Shown here piece by piece: positions 25,923 through 34,751 of a DNA stretch of 64,000 nucleotides. The notes under the pieces were generated by a model. It was not told where the DNA came from. It ran no database searches and saw only the letters and a program-made list of their open reading frames with translations. A program made the position numbers and the translations under genes. The stretch is taken from positions 1-64,000 of the forward strand of contig CAMSZT010000017.1 in assembly GCA_947066815.1 (NCBI GenBank), written 5' to 3'. Numbering within the stretch: position 1 is the first letter of the stretch; the number at the start of each line of letters is the position of its first letter. This stretch comes from an uncultured Lachnotalea sp. (GTDB lineage Bacteria > Bacillota > Clostridia > Lachnospirales > Lachnospiraceae).

Positions 25923-28900
25923 ATGGCAGGTTCGGATGAAGCCATAAGGAAAAAGTCGAGAAGCCAGGCGGAATATGAACGGGGAGAAGAGCTGTTCCTG
26001 CGCGGAAAAGCGAGGCTTCTCTCCAGCGAGAGCTTCTGGAAGGGAGAGGAAAAGGTCCGGGCGCTGGTGGAGGAGGGAGAGAAGAACTATCGGGTGTCGC
26101 TTCTGATCAAGGGCGGTTATCTGTATCAGGCCTCTTGCCAGTGCCCGGTCCACAGAGAATACAAGGGGCTGTGCCGCCATGAGATGGCGGCAGCCCTTTT
26201 GGCCATGGAGGCGGAGCGGGAGGAACACGCCCCCCGGGTATCCACACCCCTTAAGGTGCGCCGGATGCTCCAGAGCTATACGGGGCAGGATATGCGGGAG
26301 GCGGTGGTTGCCGGAATGGGCGAGAAAGTCCGTCTGGAACCTTCTTTAAAATTTTCCGAGGGAAAACTGTTCCTGTCCCTCAAGGTGGGGAACACGAGGA
26401 TGTATCAGGTGAAGGACCTGACTTCCTTTGCCGCGGCGCTGGAGGATGAGGCATACGTGGAATATGGGAAGCAGCTTGCTTTCTACCACAGCATGGACGC
26501 TTTTGAACCGGCTTCGGCCAGGCTGGCGGAGGAGGTGGTCCGCCTGGTGGGGGATTATCTCTCCGTGTATCAAAAGTTTATGACCTACCGGAGTTCACCG
26601 AGGCCCACCCTGCGGGAATTTGAGCTGTCCCCCGGCGCCTGTGACAGCATCATGAAGGTTCTTGCCGGATGGACGGTGGATGTTTCCGGGGCGGCGTCCG
26701 GGGTGGAGCGGGTGCAGATCCGCAAAGAAAATCCTCACCTGATGGGAACGATACGGACACTGGGGCGGGACGGCTTCTGCCTTTCTCTGCTGGATCATGT
26801 GCAGGCATTTTACGGAAAGCGGAAGCTTTATCTGCTCCGGAAGGAGGTCCTCTATTGCTGCGACCGCACAGGCAGCAGGGTCCTCCGGGAATTTGTCCGC
26901 TCCATGGAGGCAGGGGAGAGAGGGCTCTTTGCAGAGATCGCCGGGAAGGATCTTCCGGCCTTCTGCGACCATGTGCTTCCGAAGATTTCCAGATATGTGA
27001 CCATGGAGCCTCTGGGGGTCGATCTGGAGCAGTATCACGCCGACCCCCTGACGGTAAAATTTTATTTTGACAGCCCTGCCCCCTCGGAGGTGACCCTCAA
27101 GGCGGAATTTTGGTACGGGGAGAAAAAGTATACGCCTTTTTCGCCGGCCGTCCGGGCGGAGACCTTCCGGGATCAGGCCGGGGAACTGATGGCCGGGACT
27201 CTGATCCGGAAATATTTTACCGGCCGGTATGCGGGGGAGGACTGTTTTGCGATCCGGGACGACGAGGAGGCCCTGTTCCTTCTTCTGGACCGGGGACTTT
27301 CGGAGTTTGAGACCCGCGGACAGGTTTATCTGAGCCCGTCCATGAGGGAGAGAAAGATCCTGGCCGGAAGGAAGATCTCCTTCGGCGTCAGTCTGGAGAG
27401 CGGCTGGCTGGACCTTACGGTGGACGCGGGCGGCCTTCCCGCGGAGGAGATTGGCCGGATCCTCTCGGCCTATCAGACGAAGCGGCGGTTTTACCGGATG
27501 AAGTCGGGGGACTTTATCCGGCTGGAGGATTCCGGTTTTGGCGTGCTCTCGGAGCTTTCCAAAGGGCTGGCTTTGGAGGAACAGTCTTTTCAGGCGCCGG
27601 TCCGCCTCCCCGGCTACCGGAGTCTGTTTGTGGATAAGCTCCTGGGGGACGGAAGTCATATGGAGGTCCGGAGAGATCAGGCCTTCCAGTCGGTGGTCCG
27701 GGCCATGAGTTCCTGGGAGGAGGGGGCTTTCGACGTCCCGGAATCTCTGCTGGAGGTGCTCCGGGATTACCAGAAAAAAGGCTTTTTCTGGCTGAAGACC
27801 CTGGATTCTCTGAATTTCGGCGGGATCCTGGCCGATGACATGGGCCTTGGGAAGACCATTCAGGTCATCGCCCTTCTGCTGTCGGAGGCGGAGGAGCATT
27901 CGGACATGGAGGCGTTAATCGTCTGTCCGGCGTCCCTGATCTACAACTGGGAAAGCGAGATCCGGCGGTTTGGAAAAGGTCTTTCCGTCATGGTGGTGGC
28001 GGGAACCGTGCCGGACCGCAGGGAGATGCTTTGGGGACAGAAGGGGAAGGCCCAGGTCATGATCACCTCCTATGAGCTTTTGAGAAGGGATATTGAGCTC
28101 TATGGCAAGAAGGAGTTTCGGTTTCTGGTTCTGGATGAAGCCCAGTATATCAAAAATCACACCACGAAGAATGCGGAGGCCGTGAAACAGGTGCGGGCGG
28201 GAACCCGGTTTGCCCTGACGGGGACGCCCATCGAGAACCGGCTCAGCGATCTGTGGAGTATCTTTGATTTTCTGATGCCGGGCTTTCTCTATGGCTATGC
28301 CCGTTTTAAAAAGGAATTTGAGATCCCTATTGCGAAGGGGGAGGGGAAAAAGGAATTAAAACGGCTGAACCGGCTGATTGCGCCGTTCCTCCTGAGACGG
28401 TGTAAGAAGGACGTGCTCACGGAGCTGCCGGATAAACTGGAACATATTGTCTATTCCAAACTGGAGGGGGAGCAGCGGAAGCTTTACACCGCCCAGGCGT
28501 TCCTCTTAAAGCAGAGGCTGGAGGAGGCCGGGGAGGAGGAGTACCGGAGGGAGCAGATGCAGATCCTGGCGGAGCTTCTGCGGCTCAGGCAGCTCTGCTG
28601 CGATCCGTCCCTGTGTTATGAGGGCTACGAGGGCGGCTCGGCCAAGCTGGAGACCTGCATGGAGCTGGTGGCGGGGGCCGTGTCGGGCGGACACAAGGTC
28701 CTTTTGTTTTCCCAGTTTACCTCCATGTTGGAAATTTTAGAAAAACGGCTTCGGGACGAGGGGATCGCATATCATAAACTGACGGGACGCACGGGGAAGG
28801 AAGATCGTCTGACTCTGGTGAACGCCTTTAACCAGGACGAGGTTCCGGTATTTTTGATTTCTTTAAAGGCGGGCGGAACCGGGCTCAACCTGACGGCGGC

Positions 28901-29162
28901 CGACATGGTGATCCACTATGATCCCTGGTGGAATCTGGCGGCGGAGAACCAGGCCACGGACCGGGCCCACCGGATCGGGCAGAAGAAGGTGGTGTCGGTG
29001 TTCCGGCTGATTGCGAAGGATACCATCGAGGAGGGAGTGCTGAAGCTTCAGGACAGGAAGCGGGAGCTCTCGGAGCAGGTGACTTCCGGAGCGTCGTCCT
29101 TCGCTTCCATGGGGAGGACAGAACTGATCCGGCTTTTGGAGGAGGAGCATGAAGTATATTGA
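25923..29162 (+). CDS. SNF2-family DEAD/DEAH ATPase with SWIM zinc finger
   Basis: 1079 residues. An N-terminal SWIM zinc finger (CQC at 72-74, then LCRH ending at 86) is followed by about 500 residues corresponding to the bacterial SNF2-associated region. The two RecA-like lobes carry DDMGLGKT (about 637-644), DEAQ (about 738-741), TGTPIENRLSDLWSIFDFL, and at the end TDRAHRIGQ. Proteins of this form are ATP-driven DNA translocases found in many Firmicutes as chromosomal genes; their job is not well known. ATG 25923 is preceded by AGAGGAG; ATG 25902 is possible. The end overlaps the dipeptidase start by 14 bases. Confidence 0.92.
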   Translation: MAGSDEAIRKKSRSQAEYERGEELFLRGKARLLSSESFWKGEEKVRALVEEGEKNYRVSLLIKGGYLYQASCQCPVHREYKGLCRHEMAAALLAMEAEREEHAPRVSTPLKVRRMLQSYTGQDMREAVVAGMGEKVRLEPSLKFSEGKLFLSLKVGNTRMYQVKDLTSFAAALEDEAYVEYGKQLAFYHSMDAFEPASARLAEEVVRLVGDYLSVYQKFMTYRSSPRPTLREFELSPGACDSIMKVLAGWTVDVSGAASGVERVQIRKENPHLMGTIRTLGRDGFCLSLLDHVQAFYGKRKLYLLRKEVLYCCDRTGSRVLREFVRSMEAGERGLFAEIAGKDLPAFCDHVLPKISRYVTMEPLGVDLEQYHADPLTVKFYFDSPAPSEVTLKAEFWYGEKKYTPFSPAVRAETFRDQAGELMAGTLIRKYFTGRYAGEDCFAIRDDEEALFLLLDRGLSEFETRGQVYLSPSMRERKILAGRKISFGVSLESGWLDLTVDAGGLPAEEIGRILSAYQTKRRFYRMKSGDFIRLEDSGFGVLSELSKGLALEEQSFQAPVRLPGYRSLFVDKLLGDGSHMEVRRDQAFQSVVRAMSSWEEGAFDVPESLLEVLRDYQKKGFFWLKTLDSLNFGGILADDMGLGKTIQVIALLLSEAEEHSDMEALIVCPASLIYNWESEIRRFGKGLSVMVVAGTVPDRREMLWGQKGKAQVMITSYELLRRDIELYGKKEFRFLVLDEAQYIKNHTTKNAEAVKQVRAGTRFALTGTPIENRLSDLWSIFDFLMPGFLYGYARFKKEFEIPIAKGEGKKELKRLNRLIAPFLLRRCKKDVLTELPDKLEHIVYSKLEGEQRKLYTAQAFLLKQRLEEAGEEEYRREQMQILAELLRLRQLCCDPSLCYEGYEGGSAKLETCMELVAGAVSGGHKVLLFSQFTSMLEILEKRLRDEGIAYHKLTGRTGKEDRLTLVNAFNQDEVPVFLISLKAGGTGLNLTAADMVIHYDPWWNLAAENQATDRAHRIGQKKVVSVFRLIAKDTIEEGVLKLQDRKRELSEQVTSGASSFASMGRTELIRLLEEEHEVY

Positions 29163-30162
29163 TCTGCACTGTGACACATTGATGATGTTTGCGGGGGAGG
29201 GCGGGAACCTCTATGAAAACACCATGGCCGTCGACATCAAAAGGTTAGAGAAGGGGGACTGCCTGGCGCAGTTTTTTGCCGTCTGGATGCCGGACGCCCA
29301 GGGGCTCTCGGAGTTTCGGGAGACGGGACTGTGCGATGCCCTCTCGGGGGAGCTTTCTCCCGAGGAATGGGACGACGCCTATATCGGACGGCTGGCTTCC
29401 TGCCTGACGGCGGCCTGCAGAGAGCACGGCGATGAGATCTCCATGGCATTTTGCCGGGAGGATCTGGAAAAGAATGAGCGGGCCGGGAGGATGTCCGCTT
29501 TTCTGACTCTGGAGGACGGCCGGGCGGTCCGGGGGAGCCTTGAGCGGCTGAAAGGATTTTATGACTTGGGTGTCCGTCTCATCACCCTCACCTGGAACGG
29601 GGACAACTGCTTTGGCAGGGCCAATTACCAGGCGGCTTCCTTTGGGGGCAGGGGGAGCGGCCTTGCGGATTTTGGAAAAGAGGCGGTCCGTTACATGAAC
29701 GAGCTGGGGATGATCGTGGACGTTTCCCACCTGTCCGACGAGGGTTTTTATGATGTGGCGGCCGTCTCGGAAAAGCCTTTTATCGCCTCCCACTCCAACG
29801 CCAGGGCGCTCACGTACTGCTCCAGAAATTTGAGCGACGACATGCTCCGGATCCTGGGGGAGAGGGGCGGAGTGACGGGCCTAAACTTTGCCTGCGAATT
29901 TCTGGAAGAGCATCCCGGCAGCAGGGAGAGCACCGTGAGCCGTATGGCGGCCCATGCCAGATACATCGTGAACTGCGGCGGCGAGGAGGTGCTGGCCCTG
30001 GGCTCCGACCTGGACGGTGTCGGCGGCAGGCTGGAGATCCCTTCGCCGGACCGGATGGGCCTTCTCTGGGAGGGACTGAAAAAGGCCGGCCTTACGGAGC
30101 GGCAGATCGAGCTGGCGGCCAGGAAAAATGCGGAGCGGGTGATCGGAGAGATCATGAGGTAA
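29149..30162 (+). CDS. Membrane dipeptidase family M19
   Basis: 337 residues. The family zinc-site HxD appears at the very N-terminus (DLHCDTL, H7 and D9). Other hallmarks are LITLTWNGDN, VDVSHLSDE and SHSNARALTYCSRNLSD, whose histidines are expected metal or substrate ligands, and LGSDLDGVGG. M19 enzymes hydrolyse dipeptides, including D-amino-acid-containing ones. There is no signal peptide, so it is probably cytoplasmic as in most Clostridia. The ribosome site GGAGGAG lies within the SNF2 gene, so translation is likely coupled. Confidence 0.93.
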   Translation: MKYIDLHCDTLMMFAGEGGNLYENTMAVDIKRLEKGDCLAQFFAVWMPDAQGLSEFRETGLCDALSGELSPEEWDDAYIGRLASCLTAACREHGDEISMAFCREDLEKNERAGRMSAFLTLEDGRAVRGSLERLKGFYDLGVRLITLTWNGDNCFGRANYQAASFGGRGSGLADFGKEAVRYMNELGMIVDVSHLSDEGFYDVAAVSEKPFIASHSNARALTYCSRNLSDDMLRILGERGGVTGLNFACEFLEEHPGSRESTVSRMAAHARYIVNCGGEEVLALGSDLDGVGGRLEIPSPDRMGLLWEGLKKAGLTERQIELAARKNAERVIGEIMR

Positions 30163-30169
30163 ACAAGTT

Positions 30170-30224
30170 ATAATGTAAAAAAAGACATTGTTTCGTTCGA
30201 AACAATGTCTTTTTTTACATTATA
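30170..30224. terminator. Strong bidirectional terminator
   Basis: An almost perfect inverted repeat of about 24 bases per arm has a TTCG-containing loop and A/T-rich ends. It sits between convergent genes, the dipeptidase on the plus strand and the YesL-like gene on the minus strand, and will work both ways. Confidence 0.92.
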
Positions 30225-30260
30225 TTTGACCAAACCTCCGATAAGGTAGCCAGAACAGTG

Positions 30261-31025
30261 TCAGGAGACGTCCCCGGCCTTCTCAAAGGCTTCTTCAATA
30301 TGAAAGGCCTCGTCCATCCGGTCATAGATCAGAAGCTGGGACAGGAATACGATGTACCAGATGCCGAGGAGGGGCAGAAGGAGCGCCGTCCAGGGGGCGA
30401 AGAGCACGAAGACGGCCCAGTAGGCAAGCTGCAGGAGGGCGGATCCCATGACCTTCCAGAAGTATGTGATGCAAAACAACAGGCAGTTTTTCAGCCTTAT
30501 CCACGGGGACTGGTCAAAGAGCACCAATTGGGGCCAATAGAGCATGCTGACCACCAGGAAAAGCAGGAAGGAAAAGAGGTATAACAGGATGGTCCCCGGG
30601 GTGGGCGATACCTCGGCCCACCAAAATAACAGCATGCCCATGAAGGCGAACAGCCCGATCATCAGCCCCGTGACTGCGCCGGGGATCAGGCTCCCCCTCC
30701 AGTTCTGTTTCCAGGAACGTCTGTAATTCTTCCAGATATTGTTCGGGTCATCCCTGAGTCCCCGGAGGATGGCGTCGTATAAGCCCGCCAGGAACGGGCC
30801 GGCGATCATCCCGCCGAGGATGGACGCGGGCAGCAGGATGAGGGTGCTGGAGGAGAGCAGGGCGTAGAGCACGCCGAAGGCCAGGGGCATGAAGCCGGCG
30901 ACGGTGATCAGATGGATCTTCCACCAGCTTCCGAAGTGCAGGGACAGAAGCTGTTTGTAACGCCTGAAGCCCGTCTGGCGGACATTCATGTCATAACTGC
31001 GGTCTTCTGAAATAAAAAGTCCCAT
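30261..31025 (-). CDS. YesL-family membrane protein (DUF624)
   Basis: 254 residues with about five to six hydrophobic segments. The opening FRRYKQLLSLHFGSWWKIHLI and the pattern GPFLAGLYDAILRGLRDDP, where a small-loop acidic stretch follows helix two, are typical of YesL/DUF624 proteins. Their genes usually accompany LplB-type sugar transporters and LacI or AraC regulators, as here. Molecular function is unknown. It is the last gene of a four-gene minus-strand unit led by the LacI regulator. Confidence 0.85.
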   Translation of the reverse strand: MGLFISEDRSYDMNVRQTGFRRYKQLLSLHFGSWWKIHLITVAGFMPLAFGVLYALLSSSTLILLPASILGGMIAGPFLAGLYDAILRGLRDDPNNIWKNYRRSWKQNWRGSLIPGAVTGLMIGLFAFMGMLLFWWAEVSPTPGTILLYLFSFLLFLVVSMLYWPQLVLFDQSPWIRLKNCLLFCITYFWKVMGSALLQLAYWAVFVLFAPWTALLLPLLGIWYIVFLSQLLIYDRMDEAFHIEEAFEKAGDVS

Positions 31026-31042
31026 CGTATCTTACTCCCTTC

Positions 31043-31639
31043 TTATGCGCTGTAATGGCAGTGTTCGAGAAAATCCGACAGATAGTCGAGGGGTTCTCCC
31101 TCAAAACCGTCCTGACAGGAAAATTCTGCGCCGATGGCGTAATTGCCGTAGATGCCGAAGGCGGAGGCCCCACGGGCGTAGGGGCCGGAGGTGAGCCGGT
31201 AGGTGATCACCGTAAATTCCTGGCCGTTATAGGAGACGGTCTCTTCGGAGTCGATCTGGTACTGTTCGCCGGCCAGAGAGAGCCATTCCTCCCTGGCTTC
31301 CTCTGCCTTTTCCACGGAGGAGGAGCCGCCGAGCAGGAGGAAGAGCTGGGCATCGTAGACGGTGATCTCCTGTTCTTTGTCCTCCGTCTTATCTAGATAG
31401 GAAGCTTCTTCGCCGATGGACCAGGTGGCGTAATACATGCCGTTTCCGGACAGGGCGTCCTTCTTATCCCGGAAGGTCAGCTCTTTCGGTGTGTCGACGC
31501 CCAGAATGTCGCCGATGGTGATCCAGCCCTCGTCCCAGTCCTTTCCGTCCGCCGCCTTCTCCGGCAGGGGAGCTTCCCCGCAGGCGGCGAGAAGCAGGCA
31601 GGCCGCCAGCATAAAGAGAAAAATGATCCGTTTTTTCAT
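31043..31639 (-). CDS. Hypothetical lipoprotein
   Basis: 198 residues. A signal and lipobox (LLLAACGEA) precede an alpha/beta mature part beginning with GKDWDEGWITIGDILGVDTPKEL. No known domain is recognised. The chosen ATG 31639 has a GGAAGGAG site. It overlaps the upstream gene by four bases and lies 17 bases before yesL, so the three small genes act as a set, perhaps at the cell surface alongside the sugar transporter. Confidence 0.7.
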   Translation of the reverse strand: MKKRIIFLFMLAACLLLAACGEAPLPEKAADGKDWDEGWITIGDILGVDTPKELTFRDKKDALSGNGMYYATWSIGEEASYLDKTEDKEQEITVYDAQLFLLLGGSSSVEKAEEAREEWLSLAGEQYQIDSEETVSYNGQEFTVITYRLTSGPYARGASAFGIYGNYAIGAEFSCQDGFEGEPLDYLSDFLEHCHYSA

Positions 31640-32352
31640 GAAACCGCTCCTTCCGTCAATCGCTCCCACAAGGCTTCACAGCCTTCGGGATATTCTGTGG
31701 TCTTCTCTGTCCAAAATCCCCGTCTTCCCAAAAACAGCGGCTCCACCAGGGTTTTATTGTCGCCGCTCACGGTCTCGCCGAGCAGACTGTAAGAATAGGC
31801 ACCCAGATCCTGGCCGGCCAGCGCCGGACACCGGCTCCAGGCGAGGCATATCCCGTCTGCAGAATTGTCATTTTCTGCGGGAAGGGAGCCATCCAGCCGA
31901 CACAGGGAATGATATTCCGTCTGGAAACGCTCCGGGTCCTCCAACAGAAAGAAATAGCTCTCGCATTCCAGTAGATCGGCTGTCAGGGACACGCCGGCCG
32001 AGTAGGCGGCCTCGGCGTCTCCCCCGCCGGCATACTGGGTCAGATGTACCGAAACCTTCCCGTCGCCGTTTATGTCGTCGCCCAGAGAGGAGAAGGCCCG
32101 CTCAACGGCCAGGACCGTGTCCTCCGGGAGCGGGTCAGTCCCCACGTAGGCGATCTGATAGTCCGGCAATGTTTCGCCAAGGCCTGACGCGTGCCAGGCG
32201 ATGTCTGCGAGGGCGGCCAGAAGGACGGCTCCCAGGAGAACCTGCCATCTGTGATAATGCCACCAGTTCTTTCGTTTTTCGGCGGGTGTCATGGTGACGG
32301 GCTTCTCCGGCTTTACGTCCCGGTATTTCCATTTTAAGTATTCGCTTGCCAT
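31636..32352 (-). CDS. Hypothetical single-pass membrane protein
   Basis: 238 residues. A cytoplasmic N-terminus (MASEYLKWKYRDVKPEKP) precedes one hydrophobic helix (about residues 37-52) and an extracytoplasmic domain containing DDINGDGKVSVHLTQYAGG, a possible calcium-binding-like loop. The family is not recognised. The gene begins directly at the lacI stop and overlaps the following lipoprotein gene by four bases. Linked YesL-lipoprotein-membrane trios suggest a conserved accessory function for sugar uptake; this is inference. Confidence 0.7.
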   Translation of the reverse strand: MASEYLKWKYRDVKPEKPVTMTPAEKRKNWWHYHRWQVLLGAVLLAALADIAWHASGLGETLPDYQIAYVGTDPLPEDTVLAVERAFSSLGDDINGDGKVSVHLTQYAGGGDAEAAYSAGVSLTADLLECESYFFLLEDPERFQTEYHSLCRLDGSLPAENDNSADGICLAWSRCPALAGQDLGAYSYSLLGETVSGDNKTLVEPLFLGRRGFWTEKTTEYPEGCEALWERLTEGAVS

Positions 32353-33339
32353 TCAGAACTCCTCCTGTGTGGTGCCGCCGGGGGCGTAGCTACCGGGAAG
32401 GCAGACCAGGGAAGGGATGTTGGAACGGTCCGGAGCCAGCAAGAGATCCACGCAGGTTTCCGCCAGCTTTTCGACCGGCTGGATGATGGTGGAACAGTAG
32501 AGGCTGTTTGTGCCCAGCTGCCGGATCCCGTCAAAACCGATGATCTGCACGTCCTCCGGGATCCGGATCCCGGATTCCGCCAGGATTTTTCGAATCCGTT
32601 CGGCAAGCAGGTCGGTGGAGCAGAAGATGCCGTCGATCTCCAGCTTCCCGTTTTTCGTGTGGGGGCGGAAGAATGCCCGGAATGCATCCGCATCCCCGTC
32701 GCCGTTCTGCCGGAAGACTTCGCAGGGGATATTCCTGGTCCGGCAGACCATCTCAAAGCCGTCCCCCCGCTTGTCTGTCTCGCCGGGCTGCATGGATCCG
32801 GTCCTGAGGAAGGCCAGATGGCGGCAGCCGAGCTCCAGAAGCTTTTCCGCAGCGATGCGTCCGCCCCCGTAGTTGTCTGTGGCCACGCAGGGGATATCCG
32901 TCCCGAGGCTTCTGTCGATGCTGACAAAGGGAAGCTCTCTGTCAATGGACAGGGGATTGTAGGTCAGGGCAATGATGCCGTCCACCTTGTTCTGGCGCAC
33001 CATGTTGATGCAATCCTGTTCCCGGTCGGGATTGCGGTCTGTCAGGTATAGGAGCATCCGGTAATCCCGCCTGGCCAGGGCGGTATAGATGTGTTGGGAC
33101 AGGGCACCGAAATAGGGGTGGTCCACTGCCGGGAGGATCAGGGCGGCGGTGTAGGTCTTGCCGGCCCTGAGGCCCCTGGCGTACTGGTTGACCTGATAGC
33201 CCAGCTTTTTGGCGGCAGCCTCCACTTTGGCCTGGTAGCTGGCGCCCACCGGGAGCCCGTTGAACACTTTCGAGACGGTCCCCAGGGCGACTCCCGCTTC
33301 CCTGGCGACATCTTTCATGGTCGGTGTACTGCTTTTCAT
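32353..33339 (-). CDS. LacI-family transcriptional regulator of the fructan locus
   Basis: 328 residues. The N-terminal helix-turn-helix (TMKDVAREAGVALGTVSKVFNG, about residues 6-27) and hinge (YQVNQYARGLRAGKT) are followed by a periplasmic-binding-like sensor domain that ends with IQPVEKLAETCVDLLL. It divergently faces the ABC transporter operon and probably represses it until a sugar or sugar phosphate binds. Operator-like TGAAACGTTAT motifs occur in its own promoter, the transporter promoter and the msmX promoter. The ATG at 33339 has a CAGGAG site; the open frame beyond it is not protein-like. Confidence 0.93.
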   Translation of the reverse strand: MKSSTPTMKDVAREAGVALGTVSKVFNGLPVGASYQAKVEAAAKKLGYQVNQYARGLRAGKTYTAALILPAVDHPYFGALSQHIYTALARRDYRMLLYLTDRNPDREQDCINMVRQNKVDGIIALTYNPLSIDRELPFVSIDRSLGTDIPCVATDNYGGGRIAAEKLLELGCRHLAFLRTGSMQPGETDKRGDGFEMVCRTRNIPCEVFRQNGDGDADAFRAFFRPHTKNGKLEIDGIFCSTDLLAERIRKILAESGIRIPEDVQIIGFDGIRQLGTNSLYCSTIIQPVEKLAETCVDLLLAPDRSNIPSLVCLPGSYAPGGTTQEEF

Positions 33340-33376
33340 GAACGATTCTCCTGTATGCTGAATGATTTCTGTCCTT

Positions 33377-33405
33377 ATCATAGCAGATAAATCCATGGTT
33401 GTAAA
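33377..33405 (-). promoter_or_regulatory. Promoter of lacI-yesL operon, with nearby operator
   Basis: On the minus strand TTTACA and TATGAT have a 17-base spacer, about 40 bases before the lacI start. A TGAAACGTTAT motif (33437-33447) lies just upstream and would allow self-control. Confidence 0.65.
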
Positions 33406-33556
33406 GTGTGATTTCACGATTTTCACGATAATTTCATGAAACGTTATACGCCGAGAAAAAGAAAATGAGATCAAAGGAAGAGAGGAAAAAATGCAATAAT
33501 TAATCCAAATAAACATGAATAAAATAAAAGAATTAGTTAAAATTGACAAAAACTTC

Positions 33557-33636
33557 TTGACAATTATTACATGGTTATGTATGATTTCTATAGCATGCAG
33601 ATTAATTATAAATAACGTTTCACAAATAACGTTTCG
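33557..33636 (+). promoter_or_regulatory. Promoter and tandem LacI operators of the sugar ABC transporter operon
   Basis: TTGACA (33557-33562) and TATGAT (33580-33585) with a 17-base spacer form a near-consensus promoter. Just downstream AATAACGTTTC occurs twice (33611 and 33625, 14 bases apart), the first as AATAACGTTTCAC. The reverse complement of that 13-mer recurs at the msmX promoter, so one regulator probably controls both. Confidence 0.75.
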
Positions 33637-33734
33637 CGCAGGAGATCGAGGGCGCAGAGGGGAGAAGTATGCGGGAGGTGATCGGCAGGGAGAGGTTTTA
33701 CACGGGCAAAAATGAAGTTTTGGAAATGAATATT

Positions 33735-33764
33735 TAAGGAAACGCTGATTAAAGCGTTTCCTTA
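33735..33764 (+). promoter_or_regulatory. Leader hairpin with operator-like arms before the transporter genes
   Basis: Perfect 12-base arms TAAGGAAACGCT and AGCGTTTCCTTA flank a 6-base loop, 16 bases before the AGGAGG of the permease gene. It may act as a further operator because GAAACG is repeated in both arms, or as an mRNA leader structure. It has no T run. Confidence 0.45.
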
Positions 33765-33796
33765 GGAAAGTATTTATCAAAGGAGGAGTGAGTCGT

Positions 33797-34735
33797 ATGA
33801 AAGCAAGTGAACAAGCAAAGAGCGGGAAGCCGGTTGTCCGGGGGAAGCCCCTGGGCAGAAGGCTCCGTGACAACTGGCAGCTTTACGCGCTGCTTTTGAT
33901 CCCGGTGGTGTTGACCCTGGTTTATAAGTACATACCCATGTACGGCATTCAGATCGCCTTCCGTGATTTCAAGGCGAGCCGGGGCTATGCGGGCAGTGAA
34001 TGGGTGGGCCTTTATTGGTTCAAGCGGTTCTTCAGCGCCCCCAACTGTCTGAGGATGATCAAGAACACGGTCCTTTTAAGCCTCTACACGCTGCTTTGGA
34101 CCTTCCCGATCCCGATCATCCTGTCGCTGATCATCAATCAGCTTCGTTTCGGGAAGTTCAAGCGGGTGGTGCAGACCGTGTTATATGCGCCCCATTTTAT
34201 TTCCATCATGGTCATCTGCGGTATGATCCGCATCTTCTTAAGCCCCTCGGGCGGCCTGATCAACCTGCTCATGGGGAGCAGCATTGATTTCCTGACGGAG
34301 GCTTCCGCCTTCCGTACCATTTACATTGCCTCCGCCGTCTGGCAGGATGCGGGCTGGGGCTGTATCATTTACCTGGCGACCCTGGCGAACGTGGATCCCG
34401 GCCTTTACGAGGCGGCCAAGGTGGACGGCGCTTCCATATTCCAGCGGATCCGCAACATCGACATCCCGGAGCTTCTGCCCATGGCCATCCTGAACCTGAT
34501 CATGGCGGCCGGCGGCCTGATGAACGTGGGCTTCGAGAAGGTGTGGCTTCTGCAGACGGACCTCAACAAGGCGGCCAGCGACGTCATCGCCGTCTATGTG
34601 TACCAGCAGGGTATTGAGAGCGCCAAGTACAGTTATTCCACGGCGGTGGGGCTCTTTAACACGGTGGTCAACATTGTCCTGTTACTGATCGTCAATAAGA
34701 TTGCGTCCAAGGCCTCGGACGTGGAATTTGTGTAA
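33797..34735 (+). CDS. Sugar ABC transporter permease, LplB-type
   Basis: 312 residues, six predicted membrane helices. The opening LRDNWQLYALLLIPVVLTLVY and YGIQIAFRDFKASRG are characteristic of LplB/YtcP-group permeases. The EAA loop is present as YEAAKVDGASIFQRIRNIDIPEL. It forms the membrane channel with the next gene's product. With a GH32 enzyme in the operon, the substrate is probably a fructo-oligosaccharide or sucrose, but this is inferred. ATG 33797 has an AAAGGAGGA site; GTG 33788 is too close to it. Confidence 0.93.
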   Translation: MKASEQAKSGKPVVRGKPLGRRLRDNWQLYALLLIPVVLTLVYKYIPMYGIQIAFRDFKASRGYAGSEWVGLYWFKRFFSAPNCLRMIKNTVLLSLYTLLWTFPIPIILSLIINQLRFGKFKRVVQTVLYAPHFISIMVICGMIRIFLSPSGGLINLLMGSSIDFLTEASAFRTIYIASAVWQDAGWGCIIYLATLANVDPGLYEAAKVDGASIFQRIRNIDIPELLPMAILNLIMAAGGLMNVGFEKVWLLQTDLNKAASDVIAVYVYQQGIESAKYSYSTAVGLFNTVVNIVLLLIVNKIASKASDVEFV

Positions 34736-34751
34736 AGGAGGGGAGAAGAAC

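Noticed and set aside
33340-33873. Extension of the LacI reading frame to 506 codons
   Set aside because: The added residues are not protein-like and cover promoter and operator sequences; ATG 33339 has a proper ribosome site.
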